This document shows, one piece after another, positions 1 through 6,867 of a DNA stretch of 21,693 bases. The notes beneath the pieces were generated by a model. The model was not told the DNA's origin and made no database searches. It was given only the letters and a program-made list of their open reading frames with translations. This DNA is from a virus, in the IMG/VR virus record IMGVR_UViG_3300045993_000286, positions 1 through 21,693 of that record. One strand, given 5' to 3'. The translations under genes were made by a program, and so were the position numbers. Position 1 is the stretch's first letter, and every line of letters begins with the position of its first letter.

Positions 1-11
1 GACATTTAATC

Positions 12-1499
12 CTACTCCCAGCCGTAGTCGAATGTAGTATGGTAGTAGATAGACTGTAGAGCTGTGGCTGTACCTGTGATGAACTTCATACATGTAGCTA
101 TAAATTCACCAGAGTTCACATATATAGGTTGGGAGAAAAACATGTATATATCACCGTCTGTGGCTGTTTGCCCGATTACTGCTCCGATAGGCCAGTATCT
201 TATGCCTAGGGCTTCACGGCGTGGGGCTTTTGTAGTAGCTGTGGCGAATGAAGCTGTTTCAGCGGTTGCCATTGATACTGCTGTGTGACCGTAAGCAAGT
301 GAAACCGCAACAGTTGTAGCTGTAGTACCAACTGCTGCACCCAGGTTAGCAAGTGAGATTTTTACTCCGTAAATTACTAGCCTACGACCCTGTACTGCAA
401 CTGTTCCTGCTGGTACTTGGTATGAGGTCATAATGTTATCTGCTGTACCTGTAACTTGAGCTGTGATATGCCCCTGTCCACCTAAACCAGTCACGTTAGC
501 TGCCGTGTTAGAACCTGCCGCTGTTGCTGGAGTAGTTGAGTTAGCGTAAATTGCAAGTGAACCTTGTGTGCCACCACCTAGACCTTGGTGTGAACCGATT
601 GAACGGTTACCTACCTGTGACCACTGTGATGAGTACATAGAACCACCGTAAGATAGGGTGTAGTCGGTTACTAAAGCTGTGAGTGCAGATGCAGGCGTGC
701 CAGTGTTGGCTTGACGGATTGACCAAGGAAGTGTATTTCCTAAGATAAGCTGTGGGTTGGTAGATGGGGTTGGTATTGATGCATACCTCACATTATCTAT
801 CCAAAATTCTGCTTCACGCTCGGTGATAGTAATCTGGTAAAGGTGCATTTCGTTGGCTAAGATTCCTGATACACCAGTAAGTACTGTGCTAGTTTCAGAG
901 GCGTTACGGTTAATTACTGCCGTAATACCAACACTTGAGAAGCGGAAGTATACACCGTCTATAGGTGCGAAAGCTGCCGTCACACCCCTACGGAACATAC
1001 CAACATCAATTACTACGTTTGTAGGAATAGATGCTATATTCGTATTAAGTGACATCGTGGTTTCTGAATAAACCGAAGCTGCTGCGTGGGCTACTGGGAA
1101 TTCTGCATGTGTACCAAAGGTAAACCCTGTTGTTGTGGTAGTGATTGCACCTGAGTTCATCAACAGACCGTTAGCTGATACTGTAGCAGTCATAGTCGTT
1201 AGTGTGTGGGAATGCTTACCAGTGTTCTGGGCTGCGTAGTTAAATGTTTCTCTGTCTAAGATGTGGTCGTGGGATACACGAATTTGGTAATCTTCTGTTA
1301 CTTCGGGTGATTTAAGATATGATGTCCCCGTTATTGTACCTGGGTCATTTTCACCAAAGAACCTGACTGCACCAACATTATTTGGTGCTTCAACTCCTGC
1401 GGTTGTTGTTACTTGTGGTTGGGTAGTTTTAAGGTTATTGCCTGAATCAACCTCTGCTACGTTACCTGATGTATTTCCTTCTACTCTAAATCCTGCCAT
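12..1499 (-). CDS. Probable virion/tail-surface structural protein (495 aa)
   Basis: I do not recognise a named family. The product is rich in Thr, Ala, Gly, Ser and Val with few charged residues, the composition of a beta-structured virion protein. An N-terminal stretch (residues 1-60) resembles the start of phage tail or adhesin-type proteins, the middle holds long beta-like segments with aromatic residues, and the C-terminus ends in an aromatic YHTTFDYGWE. It is the last gene seen in a leftward run that begins with terminase and passes through portal and coat, so a late structural role is likely. An ATG start follows GAAAGG about 8 nt upstream, and the gene lies 15 nt after the preceding gene. 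It could be a receptor-binding or baseplate-surface protein, but no catalytic motif is visible. Confidence 0.6.
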   Translation of the reverse strand: MAGFRVEGNTSGNVAEVDSGNNLKTTQPQVTTTAGVEAPNNVGAVRFFGENDPGTITGTSYLKSPEVTEDYQIRVSHDHILDRETFNYAAQNTGKHSHTLTTMTATVSANGLLMNSGAITTTTTGFTFGTHAEFPVAHAAASVYSETTMSLNTNIASIPTNVVIDVGMFRRGVTAAFAPIDGVYFRFSSVGITAVINRNASETSTVLTGVSGILANEMHLYQITITEREAEFWIDNVRYASIPTPSTNPQLILGNTLPWSIRQANTGTPASALTALVTDYTLSYGGSMYSSQWSQVGNRSIGSHQGLGGGTQGSLAIYANSTTPATAAGSNTAANVTGLGGQGHITAQVTGTADNIMTSYQVPAGTVAVQGRRLVIYGVKISLANLGAAVGTTATTVAVSLAYGHTAVSMATAETASFATATTKAPRREALGIRYWPIGAVIGQTATDGDIYMFFSQPIYVNSGEFIATCMKFITGTATALQSIYYHTTFDYGWE

Positions 1500-1514
1500 T
1501 GTATTTGCCTTTCG

Positions 1515-1793
1515 TTATGCCCACACCCAGTGGACGTTAAAATTATTCGTTAATCTGAGGTCTGATGAGGCATAAATATCAAAGCCTGTGCCTGGTACAA
1601 TATTACCACAAGTAATATTCAGTGGAACGACTGAATGCTCATAGGCATTATGTGTTGCCGTAGCCTCTGCCATTAGATACGCTTCGACCTGCGAACCACT
1701 TAATATACCAGCTTGGCCCGTAATCGTTGTAGTTACGAGGTTTGTGCCTGGTATTGCCCCAAAAGCTAGGGTTGCTGTTCCTGTTGCACCCAT
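1515..1793 (-). CDS. Small structural-type protein (92 aa)
   Basis: Unrecognised family. The sequence is beta-prone and Thr/Ala/Gly-rich, with a single Cys and a terminal NFNVHWVWA. Its start codon overlaps the stop of the 625-aa gene upstream (TAATG), so the two are very probably translationally coupled. The lack of a signal peptide, membrane helix or catalytic motif, together with its place between two large beta-rich proteins, suggests a small virion component such as a tail, fibre-adaptor or decoration protein. That role is inferred from context only. Confidence 0.6.
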   Translation of the reverse strand: MGATGTATLAFGAIPGTNLVTTTITGQAGILSGSQVEAYLMAEATATHNAYEHSVVPLNITCGNIVPGTGFDIYASSDLRLTNNFNVHWVWA

Positions 1794-3670
1794 TATATTG
1801 TCCCCCAGTTCACCACTATTTCGGATAGCGCCACACCAGTACTTCCGACATCTGTAGCCTCGGTAGTTAATGCAAGTGCTATCCCTGTTGAAAAGTTAAG
1901 CCCTTGAGGTGGGATAGGTATGTTAGTACCTGCACCTGATGTATTACCTGGAATTATAAAAGTAAAGACTGGTACATCTGTTCCTACGGTTGGAGCAGAA
2001 GCTTTATTATAGAGTTTTACATATCTTGGTGAGGCGTTGACGTTTGAGGCTGTTAGAAAGCCGAGTGTACCAGCGCTTGCTTTTATAGAGGTCGCGTTTG
2101 TCGTAGCTGCTGATACTAATTTGCCTGGAGTGTATCCCCCAGTTGTTGAGGCTGTTACCTGAGTAGCGAATGTTCCTGCATTAGTAACTGCATGTGATCC
2201 TACTGTGACTGTTCCTGTGATAGTGGTAGAGGTTAGGCTAACAGGGACTACAGAAGCTCTTAGCTGTGTATCAGTAAGTGGGCCAGTAACTGCTACTGAA
2301 CCTGTTATTGTAGTTGAAGTTAATGATACTGGTACGGCAGTTGCACGAAGTTGAGTATCTGTTAATGGCCCCGTTACGGCCACTGAACCAGATACGGCTA
2401 CTGTTCCATCTACTGTTATGGAGTTCCCACCGTCTTGTATGTTTACTGCACTAGCGCCTGATGCGTTGTTTATAGTCACATCACCTATATCTACACCTGG
2501 TTGAGTTTGTAGCGCTGAGGTGGCTGCGCCTGTTGGTAGTGGAAGTGATACAGCACTGACTGGTTGAGTAGCCTGAAAGAATGCCCCATCTACAGTTATA
2601 GAACCACCATTATCTTGAATAGCCATTACACCGGACGTATCTACCTTGACTGATTGTACGTTTGTACCATCGTCACCAATCATCATCGTTCCAGTTGCGG
2701 TACCTCTCGCTGCACCGTCAGCATATTGAGTACCACCACCTACAGCTACGGCTGCGCCAGAGGTATCTCTTAGAGTAACGTCTAGTAGTTGTCGGTCTGC
2801 GCTAGCAGTAGTAGAGGTTGGATAACCAGCGGCAGTTGCTCCCTTTGCTTGGGTATGTAGATCACCAGCACCTCCACCACCACCTGCTATGTTTGAACCA
2901 TCAGGGTTTACGACTGCTACGGCTGTTATTGTAGGGGTTGCAGACGATACTACTGCATTAGGGAATAGTGGAATGGTGTCAGTCCCTTGATAAGGTGTAG
3001 CACGTCCACCACCTCCACCACCTCCACCTACAGGCTTTTCAAGTATCTTTGTAAGTAGTCCGTTAGAGGCTTTGATTAGTTTCTCTATTCCTGTTGTATC
3101 GGTAGGATCAGGCATAGCTATAGCATTGACGGCCTTTGCTACATCTTTAATGTCTTTTTGTAGTGGTTTAAGGTCTGGAGCATCTACTTTAACTACTGTC
3201 TCCGGCAAATTGATAATAGGCGCTTCTGCTACTAGTTTCTGAGCTTTGATTACCTTTTCTACAGCCTTGACTGCATCGCCTAGTGAATTGAGTTGCTTTG
3301 TATAATCAATAAACTTTTCTTCTTTTTCTTTTGGTAACTCTTTAGGAATCTTTTTAGCTTCGTCTAGTATACCGTGCATGAGCTTTGTTAGCTCAGTTAG
3401 GTCTGTGTTTTTATGTGTCTTTAGAGTAGCGTGTAGTTCATTAAGCGCTTTTACAACTTTAAGCGCGTCTGGAGTGCCTATAGTCTTGAGTTGGTTCACA
3501 ACCTGCGTCTTGGTTGTATGCCCCTCTAGATACTTTATTAGCGACGTGGTAGCCGACAAAACAGTATCCGAAGTCTGCGCCGATGCCTTTAGTAGGTCTC
3601 CGTGGCGAGTCTCAGATAGTGCTTTATCAGCTTTTACCTCGTTAATTTGTTTTAGACGGCTTAAATCCAT
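1793..3670 (-). CDS. Long modular fibre-like structural protein with coiled coil and TDTQLRA repeats (625 aa)
   Basis: Three parts can be seen. Residues 1 to about 200 are Lys/Glu/Leu-rich and predicted helical, probably a coiled coil. A hinge of eight consecutive glycines follows (around residue 216). The rest is Ser/Thr/Val/Gly-rich and beta-like. The C-terminal half contains two near-identical 29-residue repeats with the core VTGPLTDTQLRA followed by VPVSLTSTTITG. TD(A/T)QLRA-x-PVPVS motifs recur in phage tail and fibre-type proteins. The product is probably an elongated trimeric fibre or a fibre-attachment protein of the virion. The start ATG lies 5 nt after the stop of the preceding gene. 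Collagen-like or adhesin-like spacer functions are possible; no enzyme motif is visible. Confidence 0.65.
   Translation of the reverse strand: MDLSRLKQINEVKADKALSETRHGDLLKASAQTSDTVLSATTSLIKYLEGHTTKTQVVNQLKTIGTPDALKVVKALNELHATLKTHKNTDLTELTKLMHGILDEAKKIPKELPKEKEEKFIDYTKQLNSLGDAVKAVEKVIKAQKLVAEAPIINLPETVVKVDAPDLKPLQKDIKDVAKAVNAIAMPDPTDTTGIEKLIKASNGLLTKILEKPVGGGGGGGGRATPYQGTDTIPLFPNAVVSSATPTITAVAVVNPDGSNIAGGGGGAGDLHTQAKGATAAGYPTSTTASADRQLLDVTLRDTSGAAVAVGGGTQYADGAARGTATGTMMIGDDGTNVQSVKVDTSGVMAIQDNGGSITVDGAFFQATQPVSAVSLPLPTGAATSALQTQPGVDIGDVTINNASGASAVNIQDGGNSITVDGTVAVSGSVAVTGPLTDTQLRATAVPVSLTSTTITGSVAVTGPLTDTQLRASVVPVSLTSTTITGTVTVGSHAVTNAGTFATQVTASTTGGYTPGKLVSAATTNATSIKASAGTLGFLTASNVNASPRYVKLYNKASAPTVGTDVPVFTFIIPGNTSGAGTNIPIPPQGLNFSTGIALALTTEATDVGSTGVALSEIVVNWGTI
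2216..2389 (-). repeat. Tandem 87-nt protein-level repeat inside the fibre-like gene
   Basis: Two adjacent 29-codon units (about 2303-2389, then 2216-2302 in reading order) encode almost the same peptide, GSVAVTGPLTDTQLRA plus VPVSLTSTTIT, but differ at many synonymous positions. For example, the codons for the TGPL segment differ between copies. The copies are therefore not a recent duplication, or have diverged under protein-level selection. Confidence 0.75.
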
Positions 3671-3674
3671 CGTA

Positions 3675-3947
3675 CTACCTATACGAAACAGTTATGTCCG
3701 AAGCACCTGCTGTAACGATAGTCAGTCCTGTAGCAAAAGCAACGTCATAGTCAAATGTAGAGCCTATTGTTGGTGAGGCTGCTATAGTTGCAATCTTTGT
3801 ACCTGAGCCAGTCAAACTGTCGAAGATAGTAATTGTTGCAGCTGCAGTTGTATTGATTGTGATTGTGTTCAAAATACCTACACCGGACTTAACTAATGTA
3901 GTAGTAGCGGTAGTGATATTGTTATATGAAAATGCTGAGTCTGCCAT
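3675..3947 (-). CDS. Small beta-rich structural-type protein (90 aa)
   Basis: Unrecognised. The protein is almost entirely Thr, Ala, Ile, Ser, Val and Gly with only a handful of charged residues. It has short alternating hydrophobic stretches typical of a small beta-barrel, as in head-decoration or tail-accessory proteins. It lies two genes downstream of the coat protein, 5 nt before the fibre-like gene, and its leader contains an RNA structure (3974-4035). The ATG is preceded by GAAGGAATAAC, an acceptable ribosome-binding site. Its position between coat and fibre genes makes a virion role likely, but the specific function is unknown. Confidence 0.55.
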   Translation of the reverse strand: MADSAFSYNNITTATTTLVKSGVGILNTITINTTAAATITIFDSLTGSGTKIATIAASPTIGSTFDYDVAFATGLTIVTAGASDITVSYR

Positions 3948-3973
3948 GTTATTCCTTCTTTATTTATTATGGT

Positions 3974-4035
3974 GGGGTCTTTTCTCTCCTTGACAGTCAT
4001 GCCTTTGGCCCTGTCATCGTTGGATATATGACCCC
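3974..4035 (-). promoter_or_regulatory. Structured RNA leader, nested hairpin
   Basis: In the 99-nt gap between two structural genes the minus-strand RNA can form an outer stem GGGGTC/GACCCC (4030-4035 with 3974-3979). Inside it is a stem TGACAG/CTGTCA (4011-4016 with 3991-3996) capped by a GCC/GGC mini-stem with a 3-nt loop. No T-run follows, so it is not a classical intrinsic terminator. A role in mRNA processing, stability or translational control between coat-level and lower-level structural genes is inferred. Confidence 0.4.
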
Positions 4036-4046
4036 TATTAGTGAAA

Positions 4047-4439
4047 CTAAGGAGCTTTAGTAACTGCTGTACTTACGCCACCTGCGTCAAGACGCACGAT
4101 TGACCAAGTTCCAGTAGCAATTCCATTAGACTGTAACTGTACATAGCTTCCAACTGGGGCTGTTAAACCGAAGATTAGAGCTTTGTTAGCTACTGCTGTA
4201 AGTTGTGCGCCGGTAATGCTGTCTGCTGCTGCTGGAGCAATAGTTACAACGATACCGTCAGCACCAACACGAATGATTGGTGCTAGAGCTACGTTACCTG
4301 TACCAGTTGCCGGTAGAGTGATAGTAGCTGTTGCAGTTACGTTTATGATTGTGCCTGAGTCTGCGTTTACAACAGTATAGTTACCAGACTTGGTAATTAC
4401 TTCGTTGTAACCAAATGACTGTAGGTTTGATTGAGCCAT
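4047..4439 (-). CDS. Possible capsid decoration/head-accessory protein (130 aa)
   Basis: The family is not recognised with confidence. The product is rich in Ala, Thr, Val, Ile and Gly, with the stretch TIINVTATATITLPATG followed by alternating hydrophobic beta segments and a TGTWSIVRLDAGG near the end. Short beta-sandwich proteins with this composition next to coat genes are commonly head decoration proteins. Here the gene is separated from the coat gene only by a 49-aa charged gene, whose stop codon overlaps this start (TAATG). A tail-fibre-associated role is the main alternative. No Cys, membrane helix or enzymatic motif is present. Confidence 0.5.
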   Translation of the reverse strand: MAQSNLQSFGYNEVITKSGNYTVVNADSGTIINVTATATITLPATGTGNVALAPIIRVGADGIVVTIAPAAADSITGAQLTAVANKALIFGLTAPVGSYVQLQSNGIATGTWSIVRLDAGGVSTAVTKAP

Positions 4440-4588
4440 TATTTATCCTTTCCTGAATCCTTAACTTTAAGTTGCTTTTTTTCTAGCTTTTCTTTTTCGC
4501 GAGTATATTCTTCCATCTGGTCTCTAAACCGACGTTCAGCGATATATATTGCGTCTTCTTCTACTTCTGCTAGTTTTCCTGTTGCCAT
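4439..4588 (-). CDS. Small highly charged helical protein (49 aa)
   Basis: This short frame runs from an ATG at 4588 to a TAA that overlaps the next start (TAATG). The product is MATGKLAEVEEDAIYIAERR followed by a Lys/Glu-rich helical tail. It carries roughly 60% charged or polar residues, looks like a single amphipathic helix or coiled coil, and has no known motif. Its location directly behind the coat protein gene and its overlap with the following structural gene support expression as part of the head operon. The upstream ribosome-binding site is weak (GAGAAAGACC). Function unknown; a head-assembly accessory peptide is plausible. Confidence 0.55.
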   Translation of the reverse strand: MATGKLAEVEEDAIYIAERRFRDQMEEYTREKEKLEKKQLKVKDSGKDK

Positions 4589-4638
4589 TTTATTGGTCTT
4601 TCTCGTTTATTAAACGGATTAATTACTATTCAGTGTCA

Positions 4639-5499
4639 TCAAGATGTCTTGTGAATTGCTAGAGTGTTCAACTTAGTCAAGTCAAAGAAAGCATCGTATC
4701 TGATACGGTACTCAATCAAGTAACCGTTTACGCCTGGTGGGTTTTTGTGAACTGTGTAGTCACGCAACTTTTCAGGTGCAACCATGTTATCTGGGTGAGT
4801 GATGATTAGATCTGTTGCAGCTGGCATACGAGAGCTAGGGCAAACAACAACTTTACAGTTGTCAACCATTCCTAGGTCGCCACTTTGTCGGTCTTTGTAT
4901 GCACCTTCAGAAGCAAGTACGAAACCAGACTGTTTAAGTAGGTTGTAGTATGCAGGGGTCATTACAGCGACACGACCGTCATCTGGGCCTTCACCATCAG
5001 TGATAGCAGCAGTCAAAACTGTGAAGTTTGTGAATGCGTTAGCACTAGTGGTTGCACCAGCTACGACAATAGCGTTACGGGCAGTGACAGTTGTTCCTAA
5101 GAAGTCAGTTGTCAATGCACCAGCAGTTGATAGTGTTGCAAGTCGGTATGTGTCAATTTCAGGTACAAGGACGTTCTTTGTAGCTTGTGCTAAGAATTTA
5201 GCAGGCTTTCGGATTTCCATTGTGTCTTGGTAGTTCAACATATCAATTGTGTTCGTCCATGAACGGTCACGTGATAGTGTGAATAGTTGCTTTTTGTCCT
5301 GTACTTCGTTTGGTGAACCGTAACGGTTTGCGCCGTTAGGTGCATAAGTGTTCATAACAGGATCAGTAAGTGTGTATACGTTGATTGCGTTTACGCCGTC
5401 CCAACTCCAATAGTTGTTCACTATAGAGCTAGTCTTTGCAACCGCTTTCAAAAGTTCAGAGGTTTTGCTCTCAAACTTTGTTGCTAGGTTAATAGCCAT
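4639..5499 (-). CDS. Major capsid (coat) protein, HK97-fold type
   Basis: At 286 aa this is typical in length for a compact HK97-fold coat protein. It directly follows an acidic scaffold-like gene and lies four genes after the portal, the classical portal-scaffold-coat order. The N-terminal MAINLATKFESKTSELLK helix, the central segment around DGEGPDDGRVAVMTPAYYNL, and the late PPGVNGYLIEYRIRYDAFFD resemble coat proteins in which a beta-hinge core is followed by a DxF/DL segment. It probably assembles into the icosahedral shell. The ribosome-binding site AAAGGAATAAG precedes the ATG, as expected for a highly expressed gene. The gene ends TGA TGA followed by a further in-frame TGA two codons later, a redundant stop arrangement. 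The family call rests on synteny plus composition, not a profile match. Confidence 0.8.
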   Translation of the reverse strand: MAINLATKFESKTSELLKAVAKTSSIVNNYWSWDGVNAINVYTLTDPVMNTYAPNGANRYGSPNEVQDKKQLFTLSRDRSWTNTIDMLNYQDTMEIRKPAKFLAQATKNVLVPEIDTYRLATLSTAGALTTDFLGTTVTARNAIVVAGATTSANAFTNFTVLTAAITDGEGPDDGRVAVMTPAYYNLLKQSGFVLASEGAYKDRQSGDLGMVDNCKVVVCPSSRMPAATDLIITHPDNMVAPEKLRDYTVHKNPPGVNGYLIEYRIRYDAFFDLTKLNTLAIHKTS

Positions 5500-5516
5500 T
5501 TCTTATTCCTTTTCCT

Positions 5517-6284
5517 CTACCTGTAGGCTTCTTCGTCAAACGCTAGTAAGTCTGGGTCAACCTTCGGCTCTTTTGGAGCTTTACTTGGAGGTGTAAAAGC
5601 TTTAGATTTCTCTTTGCTCTTATCCTCGACCTGTTTTCTAGCGCCGATTCCGGTCAGCTTCTTGATAGATTCTGCTTTACTTTGTAAATGTTGATACAAG
5701 TCTCCACGTACATCGCTAGGGTTACCGTAAGCGTCAACTGTAACGTACATAGCCTGGAATGCATCAAGTGCTGCGTCAACTTCGGCTTTTATCTCAGGAG
5801 TATTGTCTGCTAAGATGTCGAAATCTTTTAACGCTCGCTCGTAAGCATTGGTTAGTTTGTTACTGTTAGCTTCGACCTTATTGTCGTACGCATCAATTTG
5901 TAGTTGTCTGACTGCAAGTTCTTGGTCATTCTCTGCCTCAACAAGATATTCCTGTTGACTAGCTTTGAGTGACTGCTCACGTTGCTGTTTTTCTTGGATT
6001 CGCCTTTCAGCCATTTCTCTATTGAATGACTTTTGCTTGTCCTCCTCGGATTCTTTTGTGTCCTCTGACTCATTAGTTTCTTCGGTCACATCATCTTCGG
6101 TTTCTTTCTCAGATTCACTCGGTTCGGTGTCCGTAATCTCGTCTTTAGTATCCTCGATTTCCTCACCTAGTTCTTCGGGGGTTACCTCGATTTCTTCTAG
6201 GCTAGTTTCCACGTCTGTTAATGTGTTTGTCGCTTCGTCTACCGATGTATCTTCTGCGACTGTGGTTGATTCTTCATCAGCCAT
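5517..6284 (-). CDS. Capsid scaffolding protein
   Basis: A 255-aa protein whose first 85 residues are extraordinarily acidic (runs of Glu, Asp, Thr and Ser). A long charged helical or coiled-coil middle (residues 85-200) follows, then a Lys/Pro-rich tail ending PKVDPDLLAFDEEAYR. This acidic-then-helical composition immediately upstream of the coat gene is typical of phage scaffolds, which occupy the procapsid interior and leave before or during packaging. The basic C-terminus would be the coat-binding end, as in P22-type scaffolds. A near-perfect ribosome-binding site (AAAGGAGGATAAT-ATG) predicts very high expression, matching scaffold stoichiometry. No protease motif is seen, so a protease-scaffold fusion is unlikely. 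Confidence 0.8.
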   Translation of the reverse strand: MADEESTTVAEDTSVDEATNTLTDVETSLEEIEVTPEELGEEIEDTKDEITDTEPSESEKETEDDVTEETNESEDTKESEEDKQKSFNREMAERRIQEKQQREQSLKASQQEYLVEAENDQELAVRQLQIDAYDNKVEANSNKLTNAYERALKDFDILADNTPEIKAEVDAALDAFQAMYVTVDAYGNPSDVRGDLYQHLQSKAESIKKLTGIGARKQVEDKSKEKSKAFTPPSKAPKEPKVDPDLLAFDEEAYR

Positions 6285-6299
6285 ATTATCCTCCTTTAA

Positions 6300-6395
6300 T
6301 TATTTCTGCCGTAAGTGGCGAGCTCTCCCGTAAAGTGGGGTATCCTTGGAAAAGGGATTTCCTGTGAAGTCTAGTACCGCTAGACCTCGCAGCAA
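6300..6395 (-). promoter_or_regulatory. Scaffold/coat leader with two hairpins and a direct repeat
   Basis: This gene-free stretch upstream of the scaffold gene holds, as minus-strand RNA, hairpin AGGTCTAG/CTAGACTT with a 5-nt loop (6368-6387, one G-U pair). It also holds hairpin GGAAA/TTTCC (6348-6362) and a near-repeat of CCGTAAGTGG (6309-6318; 6328-6338 with one inserted A). The strong Shine-Dalgarno site follows. It may be an mRNA stabiliser or processing site that raises output of scaffold and coat over portal. No sigma70-type promoter is evident. Confidence 0.4.
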
Positions 6396-6560
6396 CTACC
6401 TTTTGTATAAGAAGTGTCTGTGGCTTGGATGACTTGCACCCTCACAACTGACGACAGCTCCTCTCTTAACAAAGTTATGCACAGTTGTGGGTAAGCTAGA
6501 TATATCAAAAGAACTCTCAACTATAGGCTCATCCTCTACTGGTTCTACCTCAGTCATCAT
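6396..6560 (-). CDS. Small head-cluster protein (54 aa), unknown
   Basis: The frame opens with two consecutive ATG codons inside the end of the preceding gene and ends with TAG ahead of the structured leader. The product has an acidic N-terminus (MMTEVEPVEDEPIVESS) and a basic, His-rich C-terminus containing VKRGAVVSCEGASHPSHRHF, with one Cys and three His close together. The overlap with the upstream frame and its place between portal and scaffold argue that it is real. The Cys/His cluster might bind metal, but the spacing matches no zinc motif known to me. Function unknown; a head-completion or virion-minor role is possible. Confidence 0.55.
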   Translation of the reverse strand: MMTEVEPVEDEPIVESSFDISSLPTTVHNFVKRGAVVSCEGASHPSHRHFLYKR

Positions 6561-6867
6561 GTGACCTCAGTATGTTGTCGAACCTATTTTGTAGGGCTAT
6601 AAGTTTCTCTAGGAACTTCTTACGTGCCATCATCTCAGACTTGAAATGCTCATCAGTTAGCATAGATTCAATGTTTAGATAGTCTATGCTTCTGACTTCA
6701 TCAATCTCTTTTTGTATCTCAGCTCTGACTATTTCTCCGGCTGGTAATAGACCAGCTCGCTTCTCAATCTTCTGCTCTCTTTTGTCTACACGTATCTTCT
6801 GCTCTTGGGTCGTACCGAAGCTAGCACTTGATGAACCTGTATTTAGTATGCTGTCATCTCGGCTCAT
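6550..6867 (-). CDS. Helical portal-adjacent protein (105 aa), unknown
   Basis: The start ATG overlaps the portal stop (ATGA), indicating coupled translation. The protein is charged and mostly helical: a Lys/Arg/Glu-rich segment (QEQKIRVDKREQKIEKRAGLL, residues about 20-40), then heptad-like stretches up to the C-terminal FLEKLIALQNRFDNILRSHDD. Small helical proteins next to portals can be head-tail connectors, internal virion proteins or assembly chaperones, but nothing here discriminates between these. It has no Cys and no membrane segment. The confidence refers to the gene being real, not to a role. Confidence 0.65.
   Translation of the reverse strand: MSRDDSILNTGSSSASFGTTQEQKIRVDKREQKIEKRAGLLPAGEIVRAEIQKEIDEVRSIDYLNIESMLTDEHFKSEMMARKKFLEKLIALQNRFDNILRSHDD

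Noticed and set aside
12-1499. Long plus-strand open frames opposite the structural genes (for example 64-288, 853-1071, 3378-3776, 5965-6333)
   Set aside because: They mirror the codon bias of the minus-strand genes, lack ribosome-binding sites and have low-complexity Ser/Val products.
3900-4010. Minus-strand frame beginning MTVKERKDPT through the leader at 3974-4010
   Set aside because: It overlaps the start of the 90-aa gene in another frame, ends in low-complexity Leu/His, and the ATG is inside the predicted hairpin; no good ribosome-binding site.
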